Shown: positions 35,908-45,051, counted from the stretch's first letter. The stretch is 64,000 nt of DNA from Gottfriedia acidiceleris (GCF_023115465.1 NZ_CP096034.1:1426001-1490000), one strand, 5' to 3'. Numbers and translations: made by a program. Notes: generated from the sequence alone by a model not told the origin.

Positions 35908-38058
35908 TTACTTTGCTATAAAAACCTGTTTGACAGTTTGATATTCTTTTATAATTAAAATAATACTTATAAGTAAAATATCAAACAATGCAAGCCCAAA
36001 CGTTATTTTTAATAGTAGATTACTACTACTTATAAAAAAGGAAACCATAAATGTTAAATTCCAAAATACTAATATTACTAGATAAACTAGACTATGTTTT
36101 TCGAAAAACATATATCCAAAAATCCATTGTAGTGCTAGTAATTGTTTGTTCATTTCTAAATAATACATTGAGGAAAAGAATATTAAGACAGTTGCCAAAA
36201 GTAGATATAGGGTGCAATAAATTGTAGATAATTGAAGTGACTTTCTGTCATTTTCAATCTTTAACTCCACACTGGAATAAGCAATAGAATTAGGTTGCCA
36301 AATATCATGTAATTCATATTTCTTTAATGTGTTTTGTGTCATTTCGAAAGGGGCATTACATCCACTATTTTTAGTATAGAAACCATACCCCATAGAAATA
36401 TGATTAGCAAGAATTCGTGGATCAAACTGGTCATTAACCAAAATTGTGATTGGATCTGTAATTTGATGTGCATTCTTCACTGCCATATTTGTTGAATATG
36501 TAAAGTAAGTTTGTTTATTTTTAACATAAATTATATTTACATTAACTGGCTTAAGGTCTTTTAAATTGTAAATTCCTATGTAGTCTTTTCCAATCGTTCT
36601 TTTAATACTATTTTCATACTTTTTATACTTTATTGGTACGATAGCAGTTATTTGATTTTTACTATTATTTTCTGGAATTTGTAAACGTTTGTTGTTAGTA
36701 TCAACAATTTTATTAATGGTTAGGTAATTTTTATTAATTTCAACTTTTTTTCCATCCATGCCCCAAGGGTCTGGGTTTAGTGGGAAATTTGAGGCATTAT
36801 TCAGATAGTATGGTGATGGAGAAATATAGAAAGCTCCCTGTGACTCCAGTTCTTTATATAGAAACTGAAATTGTTTTTTCTTTTTTTCATTTTCTAGTAA
36901 ACTCATAGTTTCTGAGATATTTGTTGCTACTACTCCTAAATAAGAGTAATCTTTCAATAGTGACCATTTTTCATGTTTATCTACTGTACTTTTTAATTCA
37001 AGATAAGTACTTATTCCTTGTTGTAAACCTAAAATAAGAAAAATAGCTAATATAAAACGAACAACAATATTTAAATAAAATAATGATTCAATAGGTTTTT
37101 TATTTTTAATCATTTGAGATATATTTATATTCTTAGTCCCTATCCATGTAATTAAATAAATAAATATAAATATTAAAATTAAAGGGATTATATTAGTTAC
37201 CCAAAAATATAAAAAAGGTAATAATTGTTGGAACTGATTGTAAAGGTATAAATATAATATTAATCCCAAGAATCCAACAGCTATTGCCCCAAATAAAACT
37301 TTAATATACTTTCTTATTAAATATGATCCAATATGCCAAAAGTTATAACCTAATAACTTCCTTACTGCAATCTCTTTATAGGTATTAACTACATCATATT
37401 GTATGGCAAGAGCAATTAGAAAACATAATATTAACAAAGCTTTATAAAGCATTTCTTGGTAAGGATATTTAGTAATTAAACTCTGAGCCTGATCTTTTGA
37501 AATATTAACAATAAACCCATTCTCTGCTGCCTTACTTTTAAAACTTTCTGCCTTATCTATACCATATAAAGTATAGGTTCCTTTAATATCCTTTGTTTTT
37601 TCAGCAGCAATCATTGGACGAATTTCTATTGGATCAAAACTATGAAATATTTCTAATTGTCCTACTTGATGAGTGTCATTGGTATGAACAGTTGAGAGAA
37701 AATCGTTATAATCACTACTTTTTTCTAAAAATATTCCGGATTTTAATTTTAGTTTTTCAAAATATTTGTTTGCCTCATATAGAACTACATAATATACTAC
37801 TTTATTTTCATTGTTTCTATCTTTTTCATAGGATACACGTTGTAAATTAACTTCTGCTTTTAAAGCCACAGCATTTAATAATTGAAAGTTTTCTAACTTA
37901 TTATTTTTAGGATTTCCTGCCTCTATATGGACATTCCATATCTCATTATTATCATTTTTATTAAAAGATTGAAATTGAATATATTCAAATTGTTTTACAG
38001 TTAAAAAACTTACAACTATTAAGGTGATTGTTAGAAGAATAAATATCAGCCTTTTCAT
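35908..38058 (-). CDS. Bacteriocin-associated integral membrane protein (putative immunity/export, DUF1430 type)
   Basis: 716 residues from the ATG at 38058 (KRLIFILLTITLIVVSFLTVKQF), 9 nt after AAGGA. One N-terminal helix, a large outside domain (HIEAGNPKNNKLENFQLLNAVAL), a central cluster of four or five helices (residues ~210-350: LYKALLILCFLIALAIQY and following), another soluble part and three C-terminal helices. This is the ABC membrane partner found with lactococcin 972-like bacteriocins. Twelve bp after the ATPase gene. Gives self-protection or export; which one is unsettled for the family. Confidence 0.85.
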   Translation of the reverse strand: MKRLIFILLTITLIVVSFLTVKQFEYIQFQSFNKNDNNEIWNVHIEAGNPKNNKLENFQLLNAVALKAEVNLQRVSYEKDRNNENKVVYYVVLYEANKYFEKLKLKSGIFLEKSSDYNDFLSTVHTNDTHQVGQLEIFHSFDPIEIRPMIAAEKTKDIKGTYTLYGIDKAESFKSKAAENGFIVNISKDQAQSLITKYPYQEMLYKALLILCFLIALAIQYDVVNTYKEIAVRKLLGYNFWHIGSYLIRKYIKVLFGAIAVGFLGLILYLYLYNQFQQLLPFLYFWVTNIIPLILIFIFIYLITWIGTKNINISQMIKNKKPIESLFYLNIVVRFILAIFLILGLQQGISTYLELKSTVDKHEKWSLLKDYSYLGVVATNISETMSLLENEKKKKQFQFLYKELESQGAFYISPSPYYLNNASNFPLNPDPWGMDGKKVEINKNYLTINKIVDTNNKRLQIPENNSKNQITAIVPIKYKKYENSIKRTIGKDYIGIYNLKDLKPVNVNIIYVKNKQTYFTYSTNMAVKNAHQITDPITILVNDQFDPRILANHISMGYGFYTKNSGCNAPFEMTQNTLKKYELHDIWQPNSIAYSSVELKIENDRKSLQLSTIYCTLYLLLATVLIFFSSMYYLEMNKQLLALQWIFGYMFFEKHSLVYLVILVFWNLTFMVSFFISSSNLLLKITFGLALFDILLISIILIIKEYQTVKQVFIAK

Positions 38059-38070
38059 AACAACCATTCC

Positions 38071-38694
38071 TTATAATTGTATAGTTCTTGAAAAAAACTT
38101 GGTTAATTCTTTATCATGAGTCACCATGATTATCGTTTTTCCTTGTTTCTGCAATTTCTGAAACAATGACACAATAATATCCCGGTTCTCATTATCTAAT
38201 GATCCTGTTGGTTCATCAGCTAAAATCAAGTTGGGTTCTTTTAGTAGTAATCTTGCAATTGCTATGCGTTGCTGTTCTCCACCACTCAAGGTATGTACCT
38301 TTTTCTTACCATAATTATCAAGTCCTACTTCTTTTAGAACAAAAGATATAGCATCATTTTTTTGTGAATTTTTAAATTTTTTATGTTTAAGAGCAATTTT
38401 TAAATTTTCATTTACTGATGCATTATCTATTAATGCATAGTTTTGAAAGATAAAACCTAATTCTTTTCTTAATAGTAGCTTTTTTATTTTTTTATCACGT
38501 ATTTCTTTACCATTTATTTTGACAATGCCTGAATCAGGTTCTTCTAACATGCCAATTATATTTAAAAGAGTAGTTTTTCCTTTTCCGCTTTTTCCAACAA
38601 TACCAATGAATTCCCCAGATTTTACTTTTAAGGTAAAATCTTTAAATATGATCTTTTGGTTAAAGGATTTACTAATATTTATTATTTCAATCAT
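38071..38694 (-). CDS. Bacteriocin export/immunity ABC ATPase
   Basis: 207 residues, a complete compact ATPase: Walker A GKSGKGKTT, Q-loop FIFQNYALID, signature LSGGEQQR, Walker [13 protein letters not shown] and switch His MVTHDKEL. It belongs to the MacB/LolD-like group used with lactococcin 972-type membrane proteins. AAGGAG precedes the ATG. It stands between the precursor gene (64 bp) and the membrane protein gene (12 bp). Confidence 0.88.
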   Translation of the reverse strand: MIEIINISKSFNQKIIFKDFTLKVKSGEFIGIVGKSGKGKTTLLNIIGMLEEPDSGIVKINGKEIRDKKIKKLLLRKELGFIFQNYALIDNASVNENLKIALKHKKFKNSQKNDAISFVLKEVGLDNYGKKKVHTLSGGEQQRIAIARLLLKEPNLILADEPTGSLDNENRDIIVSLFQKLQKQGKTIIMVTHDKELTKFFSRTIQL

Positions 38695-38758
38695 AAGTTT
38701 AGCTCCTTTTAATAAGTAAAAAGGGATTTATTAAATCAATAAATCCCCTTTTAAACTA

Positions 38759-39043
38759 TTATTTAATAATAAATTTATTATAAGTAGTAGCGTATGGTCC
38801 GTTAAAATCTAAATAAAAATAAGACCATTTCCCAGGGTTTGCAGTTGGACCAAACCAAGTAATTCCATTTTTCGTAATCGTACCATAATGCTTGGAATTA
38901 CTATGATAGTAATGGTTAAACCACTGCATAGTTGATTTATTATATCCATAATCCCATGATTCTGCAGCCTTTGATACTATTGGTAGAATAGAGCCGCATG
39001 CAAATAATGCTAATAATGAAGCTGTAAGTATTTTCTTTCTCAT
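38759..39043 (-). CDS. Lactococcin 972-family bacteriocin precursor
   Basis: 94 residues from the ATG at 39043 (RKKILTASLLALFACGSIL), 9 nt after AAAGGAG; a TTG nine bases further up touches the ribosome site. A Sec signal with cleavage near SKA-AES leaves a mature ~67-residue peptide: SWDYGYNKSTMQWFNHYYHS, SKHYGT, then NPGKWSYFYLDF and YATTYNKF. The W.YGY...Y.H...H and GKW..A-type spacing match lactococcin 972, which blocks septum formation by binding lipid II. No cysteine bridge or modification gene is present. Family is clear, target range unknown. Confidence 0.82.
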   Translation of the reverse strand: MRKKILTASLLALFACGSILPIVSKAAESWDYGYNKSTMQWFNHYYHSNSKHYGTITKNGITWFGPTANPGKWSYFYLDFNGPYATTYNKFIIK

Positions 39044-39276
39044 TCCTTTCAACTCCTTTCTAATTTTTTTTTTTTCTGAAAAATATATAAATATAGTTAT
39101 AATACACTAGATTTAAAGTGGGAAACTAAAATATTTCTACGAATTTATAGATATTTAAATTTATGGAAAATTACTCTTTGAAGAAGGTATATATGTAATG
39201 AAAATTAAAGAAAAAGTAGTGTGATTTCTTAGTATTCAGCTATATATAGTAAGAATAAATTTTACTAATATTATCC

Positions 39277-39295
39277 ATTGTTAATATATTCACAA
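39277..39295 (+). promoter_or_regulatory. Extended -10 promoter, TATGTTA/TTCACAA family copy d
   Basis: ATTGTTAATATATTCACAA: three changes from copy a but the same TTAATAT and TTCACAA core. It faces a decayed frame at 39312. Confidence 0.5.
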
Positions 39296-39634
39296 ACTAA
39301 TCAATGAAAATATGAGGACATGGATTATCTCTAGAAAGAGGATCTTTCATTATAGTATCTTATATCCTTGGATAGATGAGCAGTTTCTAATGGAGTCTAA
39401 AATTTTTGAATAGGTTAAACCTAAGTGGTATTTGCAAATGGTTAAGAAGTACAATAGGAGCAATTAAAAAATCTATAAATTTACTTTAATGAATTTTAAA
39501 GTATCTAAAATTCATATCAGAAAATTTATTTAAAGTATATCACAGGGAAAAAAAGGTATTAAGGAAATTTGTTACAATTTGTGGAACATTAAATAGAAAA
39601 AAGGCACCCTTTATAGAGCACCCTTCTAATTAAC

Positions 39635-39769
39635 TCACTTCTTACAATCATAAGCAACCAAAGTAATATCCAATTCCTCTTCCAAATTCTCAATCTTACT
39701 CTTCGCATCACTAGTTAAATCTGCAATAAAAAAGTCACTATTATTTAAATCTTTATTCTCATTACTCAT
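39635..39769 (-). CDS. Small acidic hypothetical protein (44 residues)
   Basis: ATG at 39769 after AAAGGGG. Reads MSNENKDLNNSDFFIADLTSDAKSKIENLEEELDITL... and ends AYDCKK, an amphipathic acidic peptide of the size of many Bacillus orphan proteins. The frame is intact but the peptide is too short for family assignment. Confidence 0.5.
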   Translation of the reverse strand: MSNENKDLNNSDFFIADLTSDAKSKIENLEEELDITLVAYDCKK

Positions 39770-39985
39770 TTAAAAAAACCCCTTTACCAAAAATTTTACC
39801 TTTTCATTATTCCCGGTGGTATAAAAACTATCCTAGCTATAATTTGACATTTAAATAAAATTTTATTATGTAAAAAAGCAATAAGGGGGATAACTTACTT
39901 TCGTAATTCATATTTGTTAAACTATTTATATTATTTAAATAATTTAGTGGTAATAATAGGTATACAGACAGAAAGGGTTGGATGT

Positions 39986-40729
39986 ATGGATAAGGATACG
40001 GTATTTGCAATTGGAGATATACATGGCAGTATAAATGAATTAGAAAAATTACTTAAACAATGGAATCCAGATAATGAAAGGCTAGTACTACTTGGCGATT
40101 TAGTAGATCGTGGTGAGAATCCATACGAGGTTTTGATCAGAGCGCAGCAATTAGAAACAGAATATGGAGCGGTTGTTTTACTAGGAAATCATGAGCAAAT
40201 GTTATTGGACTGGCTTGAGCAACCTGAGTTTAAACAAACGTATTATTACGGACAAGGTGGTTTAGAAACAATTAATTCATTTTTTAAATTTGAAATTACA
40301 AATAAAAGAGGTCCGAATGAAGTAGCACAATTAATGAAAGAGCAATTTGAATCTGAATTACAATTTATTAAATCTAGACCATTGTATTTTGAATGGGGAA
40401 ATTATGTATTTGTTCATGCCGGAGTCGATCTTAATCTTGAAGATTGGAAAGAAACGACGGACAAGGAATTTTACTGGATTCGCGATGAGTTCCATTACGG
40501 AAAAAATGAAACAAATAAAACATTTATTTTCGGCCATACTCCAACTTCAATCCTTCACAAAACTGAAGGTAAATTCGATATATGGTATTCACCTTGTAAA
40601 ACGAAAATCTGCATTGATGGAGCAGCTGCATATGGTGGGATTTTACATGGGATTAAAGTAAATAAAGATGGAATTCTGTCCACATATTCAATTCCTTCTA
40701 AGACAAAGTCTACGAAGTATGAAATATAA
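39986..40729 (+). CDS. Metallophosphoesterase (PrpE / Ser-Thr phosphatase-like)
   Basis: 247 residues from the ATG at 39986 (DKDTVFAIGDIHGSINEL); the 24-codon extension upstream is AT-rich and lacks a ribosome site. PPP-type motifs are complete: GDIHG, GDLVDRGENP, GNHEQM, HAG and GHTPTS, binding two metals. The family includes bis(5'-nucleosyl)-tetraphosphatases and protein phosphatases such as Bacillus PrpE. Cytosolic. Not in an operon. Substrate uncertain. Confidence 0.88.
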   Translation: MDKDTVFAIGDIHGSINELEKLLKQWNPDNERLVLLGDLVDRGENPYEVLIRAQQLETEYGAVVLLGNHEQMLLDWLEQPEFKQTYYYGQGGLETINSFFKFEITNKRGPNEVAQLMKEQFESELQFIKSRPLYFEWGNYVFVHAGVDLNLEDWKETTDKEFYWIRDEFHYGKNETNKTFIFGHTPTSILHKTEGKFDIWYSPCKTKICIDGAAAYGGILHGIKVNKDGILSTYSIPSKTKSTKYEI

Positions 40730-40859
40730 ATTTATAAAAAATTGAAGAGCTTCAGTAATTATATTTAGTTGAAAAAGACCATATAATAGTCATTTGAAAT
40801 TTTTTAGTTGTCTTCTCAAAAAGGGACGTAACTGCATAATTTTCAATTTAGTTTTCCAA

Positions 40860-40896
40860 CAAAGGTAGCCTTTATTTAAGAAAAAGGCTGCCTTTG
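40860..40896 (+). promoter_or_regulatory. 14-bp hairpin in the gap after the phosphatase gene
   Basis: CAAAGGTAGCCTTT pairs with AAAGGCTGCCTTTG (one G-T pair) around a 9-nt loop. It lacks a T-tract, so it is a weak terminator or a processing/structure element. Confidence 0.45.
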
Positions 40897-40945
40897 TTGA
40901 TAATAGCCAGGTCAAATTAATTGAAAGTAAATGAAGTTATGGGGA

Positions 40946-40973
40946 TTGACATGATAAAAAAATCAGGTACTAT
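40946..40973 (+). promoter_or_regulatory. Sigma-A promoter with ~165-nt structured leader
   Basis: TTGACA, 16-bp spacer, TACTAT. The leader that follows contains nested arms (TTATTCAAG/TTTGAATAG and CATTT/AAATG, about 41009-41048) and a small stem AGCCA/TGGCT immediately before the AAGGAGG of the gene at 41143. Confidence 0.6.
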
Positions 40974-41142
40974 TATATGTTTTTGGATTATTATGATAAA
41001 ATTAAACTTATTCAAGTTCATTTTGAGGTAAATGGTCATTTGAATAGGAAGAAGAGCGATCGATATGAGCTCTGACCTTTAATATTTCAGAGGTTGACTT
41101 TCCGACTACAAGAGAAGCCATTGTGGCTAAGGAGGAATTAAA

Positions 41143-41481
41143 ATGACAAAACTAGACCTACTGAAAGAATTTATTCTTAACAAAGAATTAGACATCGATG
41201 TATCTATACCTACTGAGGATTATACAAATTTTTCATACAATGGATTTGATGCGGGTACAGTCTATAATAATGACACCTACAGAATTTCTGTAGCTCGTGG
41301 AACGAAGGTAGAACGACTATTCCGTAAACGTAAATACAAAATGAAGGTTTCTAAAGACAATAACAACAATCTAGTTGCAATTTTTGAACTAGCAAGTGCT
41401 AATGATTTTGTTCAAGTTAAGACGCTGCTTTTGAATATTGATAAATTAGCTAGCAACGGACTTCGTGTAAACGTTGGTTAA
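41143..41481 (+). CDS. Uncharacterised 112-residue protein
   Basis: Cytosolic, mixed charge: TKLDLLKEFILNKELDIDVSIPTEDYTNFSYNGFD, a basic centre (KVERLFRKRKYKMKVSKDNNNN) and LASANDFVQVKTLLLNID. The basic stretch could bind nucleic acid. ATG with AAGGAGG at good spacing, behind a clear promoter and an unusual leader, then a terminator. Monocistronic orphan; family not recognised. Confidence 0.72.
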   Translation: MTKLDLLKEFILNKELDIDVSIPTEDYTNFSYNGFDAGTVYNNDTYRISVARGTKVERLFRKRKYKMKVSKDNNNNLVAIFELASANDFVQVKTLLLNIDKLASNGLRVNVG

Positions 41482-41493
41482 ATAATATGATCG

Positions 41494-41520
41494 AACCCAC
41501 CAATAGATGGTGGGTTTTGT
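41494..41520 (+). terminator. Terminator
   Basis: AACCCACCA/TGGTGGGTT stem, 5-nt loop, T-rich tail. Confidence 0.85.
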
Positions 41521-41687
41521 TTCATCTGATGTTCACATTATAGAATAAAACATTGGTTATCTAGCACTGTATATACACCAATTTTTAGGTACACGGTCAC
41601 GATGAAATCTAGTATCCGGTTCACTTTTGAATATTCAGATATTTTTGTAATATTAAATAAAAGTTGATGGAAAAAGGTGACTAAGAT

Positions 41688-41942
41688 ATGTGCAAAAATA
41701 ATAAAACAATCATAACAATGAATAAATATTATGTTAGACCAGGTGACGAAATACAATTTACTCCAAGAGAGGCTAATGAGATCAAACCAAATTTAGTAAA
41801 AGGAATTGTAACAAAAGTTCTTTCAAACTCTGTAATTGTAGATATGAGAAATGATTGTACTCACCGAAAATATTACGAACATGATCACACTGTAATCAAT
41901 CACAAAAAGTATAAAATATTAGCTTCTATTTCAAAAAGTTAA
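41688..41942 (+). CDS. DUF2187-family protein
   Basis: 84 residues, a small beta-barrel (KOW-like) of the DUF2187 type: RPGDEIQFTPREANEIKPNLVKGIVTKVLSNSVIVDM followed by HTVINHKKYKIL. The GDxIxF...GxVxKxxxNSVIVD pattern and final VNHKxYKI are characteristic. Function unknown; probably RNA- or protein-binding. ATG with AAGGTGA. It has a run of ~10 extra residues at the N-terminus compared with the domain core. Confidence 0.8.
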   Translation: MCKNNKTIITMNKYYVRPGDEIQFTPREANEIKPNLVKGIVTKVLSNSVIVDMRNDCTHRKYYEHDHTVINHKKYKILASISKS

Positions 41943-41956
41943 CAAGCTTAATTTCC

Positions 41957-42000
41957 TAGAAAATAGCCTTAGCCCAAATTAAAGGGTTAAGGCTATTTTA
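41957..42000 (+). terminator. Terminator of the DUF2187 gene
   Basis: GAAAATAGCCTTA and CCC pair with GGG and TAAGGCTATTTT, a long strong stem. Confidence 0.88.
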
Positions 42001-42411
42001 AATTTTAGGTACAAATACACCTATGATATTCCTAAATTAGTAAAAATTAAATATGTAAAACTACCTTAGATTTAAAAAAGAACTCAACAAATTTCATTTC
42101 TGGTGAAAGAATGAAGTGGGAATTTTTGTTGTTTATTGCCTATTTATACGGTCTATAAAAATAGTTTTTTTGGCAATATAAAATTTAAAGAAAAGAAAAC
42201 AAGTGCCATTAATATCCACAAATTTACACTGTGACTACTAAAATATTTCAGAAATCAGTTAAAAATAATGAAATATGTAATATTCTTCATATTTTTGTAA
42301 TAATACTTTCCAGTTTTTAATAAACTCAGACTTTAGTCCGTTTTGCTGTCCAATTAGTTTTGTTAAAATAGAATTAGAAATTTAGAAAATATTGGAAATA
42401 AGGAGGACGAA
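42001..42411. other. Leader region of the BcrAB-type operon with an extra hairpin
   Basis: No gene. A hairpin at about 42086-42136 (CAACAAATTTC... with ...GGGAATTTTTGTTG and inner TTCATTTC/GAATGAA) ends in T-runs and may be a terminator or attenuator. The operon promoter probably lies near 42340-42365 (TTGCTG...TAAAAT). Confidence 0.45.
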
Positions 42412-43308
42412 ATGAAAAAGGCTATTGTACAAATTAAGAACTTATCAAAGGAAATAAAAGGGAATAAGATTGTTTCTGATTTAAGCTTTGATATTTTTGA
42501 AGGGGAAGTTTTTGGATTCTTAGGTCCAAATGGAGCTGGTAAGACGACGACGATCAGGATGATGGTTGGTTTGATGAATATTTCTGAAGGTGACGTTATC
42601 ATTAATGGTCATAGTATTAAGTCCAACTTTGAAGAAGCAATTAAGAATGTAGGAGCAATTGTAGAAAATCCAGAATTGTATAAATTTCTAAGTGGTTATG
42701 ATAATTTATTGCAATATGCTCGAATGGATAAGACTGTAACAAAAGAGAAGATTGATGAAGTTGTTGAGCTTGTTGGTTTAACTGGGGCTATTCGTCAAAA
42801 AGTTAAAACGTATTCTCTTGGTATGAGGCAGCGTCTTGGTTTAGCTCAATGTTTATTGCATGATCCGAAGGTTTTAATTCTTGATGAGCCTACGAATGGA
42901 CTTGATCCAGCGGGTATCCGTGAAATGAGAGATCACCTGCAGCTGCTTACGAAGAAAAAAGGGATGGCCATTATAGTATCGAGTCACTTATTAGCAGAAA
43001 TGGAAATGATGTGTGATCGAATTGGTATAATTCAACAAGGTAAGCTTGTAGATGTACAGACAGTAACAGAGCTTACTACTGAAGATGTTCAAACGTATTC
43101 AATTGAAGTGAATAATAATGAAACTGCACTTAAAGTATTATCTAAACATAATGCACAGTTAGTTGATGGAGAAATACATATTGAATTAACGAGAGAAGAT
43201 GTACCGAATGTAATTGAGTTATTAGTCGAAAATCGCATTCGTGTATATGGATTTAAGGCAAATTCAAAAACATTGGAAGATCGTTTCTTAGAAATTACGA
43301 ATGTTTAA
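42412..43308 (+). CDS. BcrA-type ABC transporter ATP-binding protein
   Basis: 298 residues. Walker A GPNGAGKTT, Q-loop VGAIVENPELYKFLSGYDNLLQYAR (diagnostic of bacitracin/lantibiotic-type exporters), signature YSLGMRQRLGLA, Walker B VLILDEPTNGLDP and switch His SSHLLAEME. The ~80-residue C-terminal domain ends KTLEDRFLEITNV. AAGGAGG 5 nt before the ATG. It pairs with the permease 55 bp downstream. Likely exports a peptide or confers resistance to a cell-envelope antibiotic. Confidence 0.88.
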   Translation: MKKAIVQIKNLSKEIKGNKIVSDLSFDIFEGEVFGFLGPNGAGKTTTIRMMVGLMNISEGDVIINGHSIKSNFEEAIKNVGAIVENPELYKFLSGYDNLLQYARMDKTVTKEKIDEVVELVGLTGAIRQKVKTYSLGMRQRLGLAQCLLHDPKVLILDEPTNGLDPAGIREMRDHLQLLTKKKGMAIIVSSHLLAEMEMMCDRIGIIQQGKLVDVQTVTELTTEDVQTYSIEVNNNETALKVLSKHNAQLVDGEIHIELTREDVPNVIELLVENRIRVYGFKANSKTLEDRFLEITNV

Positions 43309-43362
43309 CAACTCTTTAGTTTGTTGGTGCTTTAGAATTTCAAAAAGAAAGGAACTTAGAAC

Positions 43363-44319
43363 ATGTTAAAATTGATTCAAAATGAATGGATAAAGATTAT
43401 TAAAAGACCAGGTACAATAGTGATGGTTGCTATTATTATTTTACTTGTAGGTGCTATGGGTTCATTTGTAAAATATAATGAACATAAAAAAGAGCAAAAT
43501 GGAGATAAGAATTGGAAGCAAACATTACAAGTACAAACAGCGGAAGATAAAAAACAATTAAAAGGTATAAGTGATAAAAACAACCCAGAAAAACCATATT
43601 TAGAACGATCAATTGCAATTAATGAGTACCGAATAAATCATAATATATCACCTAATGAAAAGACGAATGTTTGGACTTTTATGGATACTTCATCAAGTTT
43701 AATTATTTTAGTAGGACTATTTACGATTATCGTTTCTGCCAATATAGTGGCGAGTGAGTTTAATTGGGGTACGATTAAACTATTACTAATTCGTCCGTTT
43801 TCTAGAAAAAAAATAATTATGTCAAAGTACTTAACTAGTATTCTATTTGGTTTTGCGATGTTATTTATATTATTTGTAGTTTCGAATTTACTAGGTTTAG
43901 TACTATTTGGTACAGGAAGTGGGAATACTTCATATTTAGCATATGTTGATGGTCATGTTGTAGAGCAAAGTAGACTTGTCTATTCTGCAAAACTTTATGT
44001 AATGAGCTTTATCGAAACATTTATGCTTGCTACGATGGCGTTTATGGTTTCAACAGTATTTAGGAACAATACAATTGCGATCGGTATTTCAATTTTACTA
44101 TTAACAGTCGGAAATACGGTAACAGTTATTTTGGCTGGATTCTTTGACTGGACAAAATTTATCTTATTTGCCAATACAAATTTAATGCAATACGTCAATG
44201 GTACTCCACCAGTTGAAGGGATGACAATGACATTCTCAGTAATTATGCTATTAGTCTATTTTGTTATTTTCCTAGGATTATCATTAGTTGTATTTTCAAA
44301 ACGAGATGTAACAGCTTAA
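43363..44319 (+). CDS. ABC-2 type permease (BcrB-like)
   Basis: 318 residues. N-terminal helix (PGTIVMVAIIILLVGAMGSFV), an extracellular loop to ~105, then five helices (SLIILVGLFTIIVSANIVASEF; LTSILFGFAMLFILFVVSNLLGLVLFG; and three more). The EWIKIIKRPGT start and ASEFNWGTIKLLLIRPFSR loop are typical ABC-2/CcmB-type. Forms the transporter with the previous ATPase. AAAGGAAC upstream of the ATG. Confidence 0.86.
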   Translation: MLKLIQNEWIKIIKRPGTIVMVAIIILLVGAMGSFVKYNEHKKEQNGDKNWKQTLQVQTAEDKKQLKGISDKNNPEKPYLERSIAINEYRINHNISPNEKTNVWTFMDTSSSLIILVGLFTIIVSANIVASEFNWGTIKLLLIRPFSRKKIIMSKYLTSILFGFAMLFILFVVSNLLGLVLFGTGSGNTSYLAYVDGHVVEQSRLVYSAKLYVMSFIETFMLATMAFMVSTVFRNNTIAIGISILLLTVGNTVTVILAGFFDWTKFILFANTNLMQYVNGTPPVEGMTMTFSVIMLLVYFVIFLGLSLVVFSKRDVTA

Positions 44320-44354
44320 GTTGTTAGAGTATTCTTTTTATGTACTAGTTTCAT

Positions 44355-44396
44355 TGAAAAAAGCCTTATTCAAAGTGAAGAATAAGGCTTTTTCAT
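44355..44396. terminator. Bidirectional terminator between the exporter operon and a convergent regulator
   Basis: AAAAAGCCTTATTC/GAATAAGGCTTTTT stem with a short loop; both flanks are A/T runs. Confidence 0.88.
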
Positions 44397-44400
44397 ATTT

Positions 44401-45051
44401 CTAGAATAATGATTGTATTTTTTCTTTCATCATTTCATTATATCGTTTCAATGCTTGGTCATACTCTTTTTCTTCAAAAAATTTAGTTAATTCTTCATAC
44501 TGCTGAATATGATTTTCAATTGAACTTCTTCTATAGGAATAGTATTTACTTGCAATAATCTCAAATTTATTTTGTAAAGCTCCGATCGTTTCCATCATTA
44601 AATCGTTTTGGCTCGTTTGTAAAATAAGATTATGATAGCGATTTGCTTCTTCGAAATATAAATCATGCTCTTCTTCAGCAACCGCATTTTTCAATAACTG
44701 AATGCAATCATTCATTTCATTAATTGGAAAATCAAGCATTTTCCTTTTAGCTTTTTCAATACTTCCAATCCCTAAAAATAATCGGCATTCTAAAAAATTA
44801 ACGATATCGATCATTGTGATTTGAATATTTTGCACCATTGATCCTTGGTTTTTAAAATGTTTAACCAAACCAGTTGATTCTAATTTGACAAGTGCTCTTC
44901 TGATCGGGGTTCTACTCATGTTCAAATCCTTTACAAGTGATGCTTCAGTTATATATGTTCCAGGAGAATATTTACCTTGTATGATAAATTTTTTGATTTC
45001 TTCATATGCTTTTTGTTCTAGTGTTATATTATTTGGCAAGTAATTCACCAT
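44401..45051 (-). CDS. GntR-family regulator, FadR-type (first of tandem pair)
   Basis: 216 residues. Winged helix-turn-helix LEQKAYEEIKKFIIQGKYSPGTYITEASLVKDLNMSRTPIRRALVKLESTGLVK, followed by an all-helical FCD effector domain (EANRYHNLILQTSQNDLMMETIGALQNKF). It is a paralogue of the next regulator (215 residues). A candidate operator half-palindrome (AGTATACAAT) lies at 45159-45168, next to a TATAAT-like -10. Such proteins sense carboxylates or sugar acids; ligand unknown. Confidence 0.88.
   Translation of the reverse strand: MVNYLPNNITLEQKAYEEIKKFIIQGKYSPGTYITEASLVKDLNMSRTPIRRALVKLESTGLVKHFKNQGSMVQNIQITMIDIVNFLECRLFLGIGSIEKAKRKMLDFPINEMNDCIQLLKNAVAEEEHDLYFEEANRYHNLILQTSQNDLMMETIGALQNKFEIIASKYYSYRRSSIENHIQQYEELTKFFEEKEYDQALKRYNEMMKEKIQSLF

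Larger units (their letters stand above)
39044..39985. other. Gap with decayed sequence, promoter copy d and one small minus-strand ORF
   Basis: Besides the features listed separately, a plus frame at 39312 reads MRTWIISRKRIFHYS, then ILYPWIDEQFLMES and a stop soon after; it has no ribosome site and may be a relic driven by the promoter copy at 39277. No other gene is recognisable. Confidence 0.35.

Noticed and set aside
42363-42602. 79-residue minus-strand ORF opposite the ABC ATPase start
   Set aside because: Antisense to Walker A region; no site.
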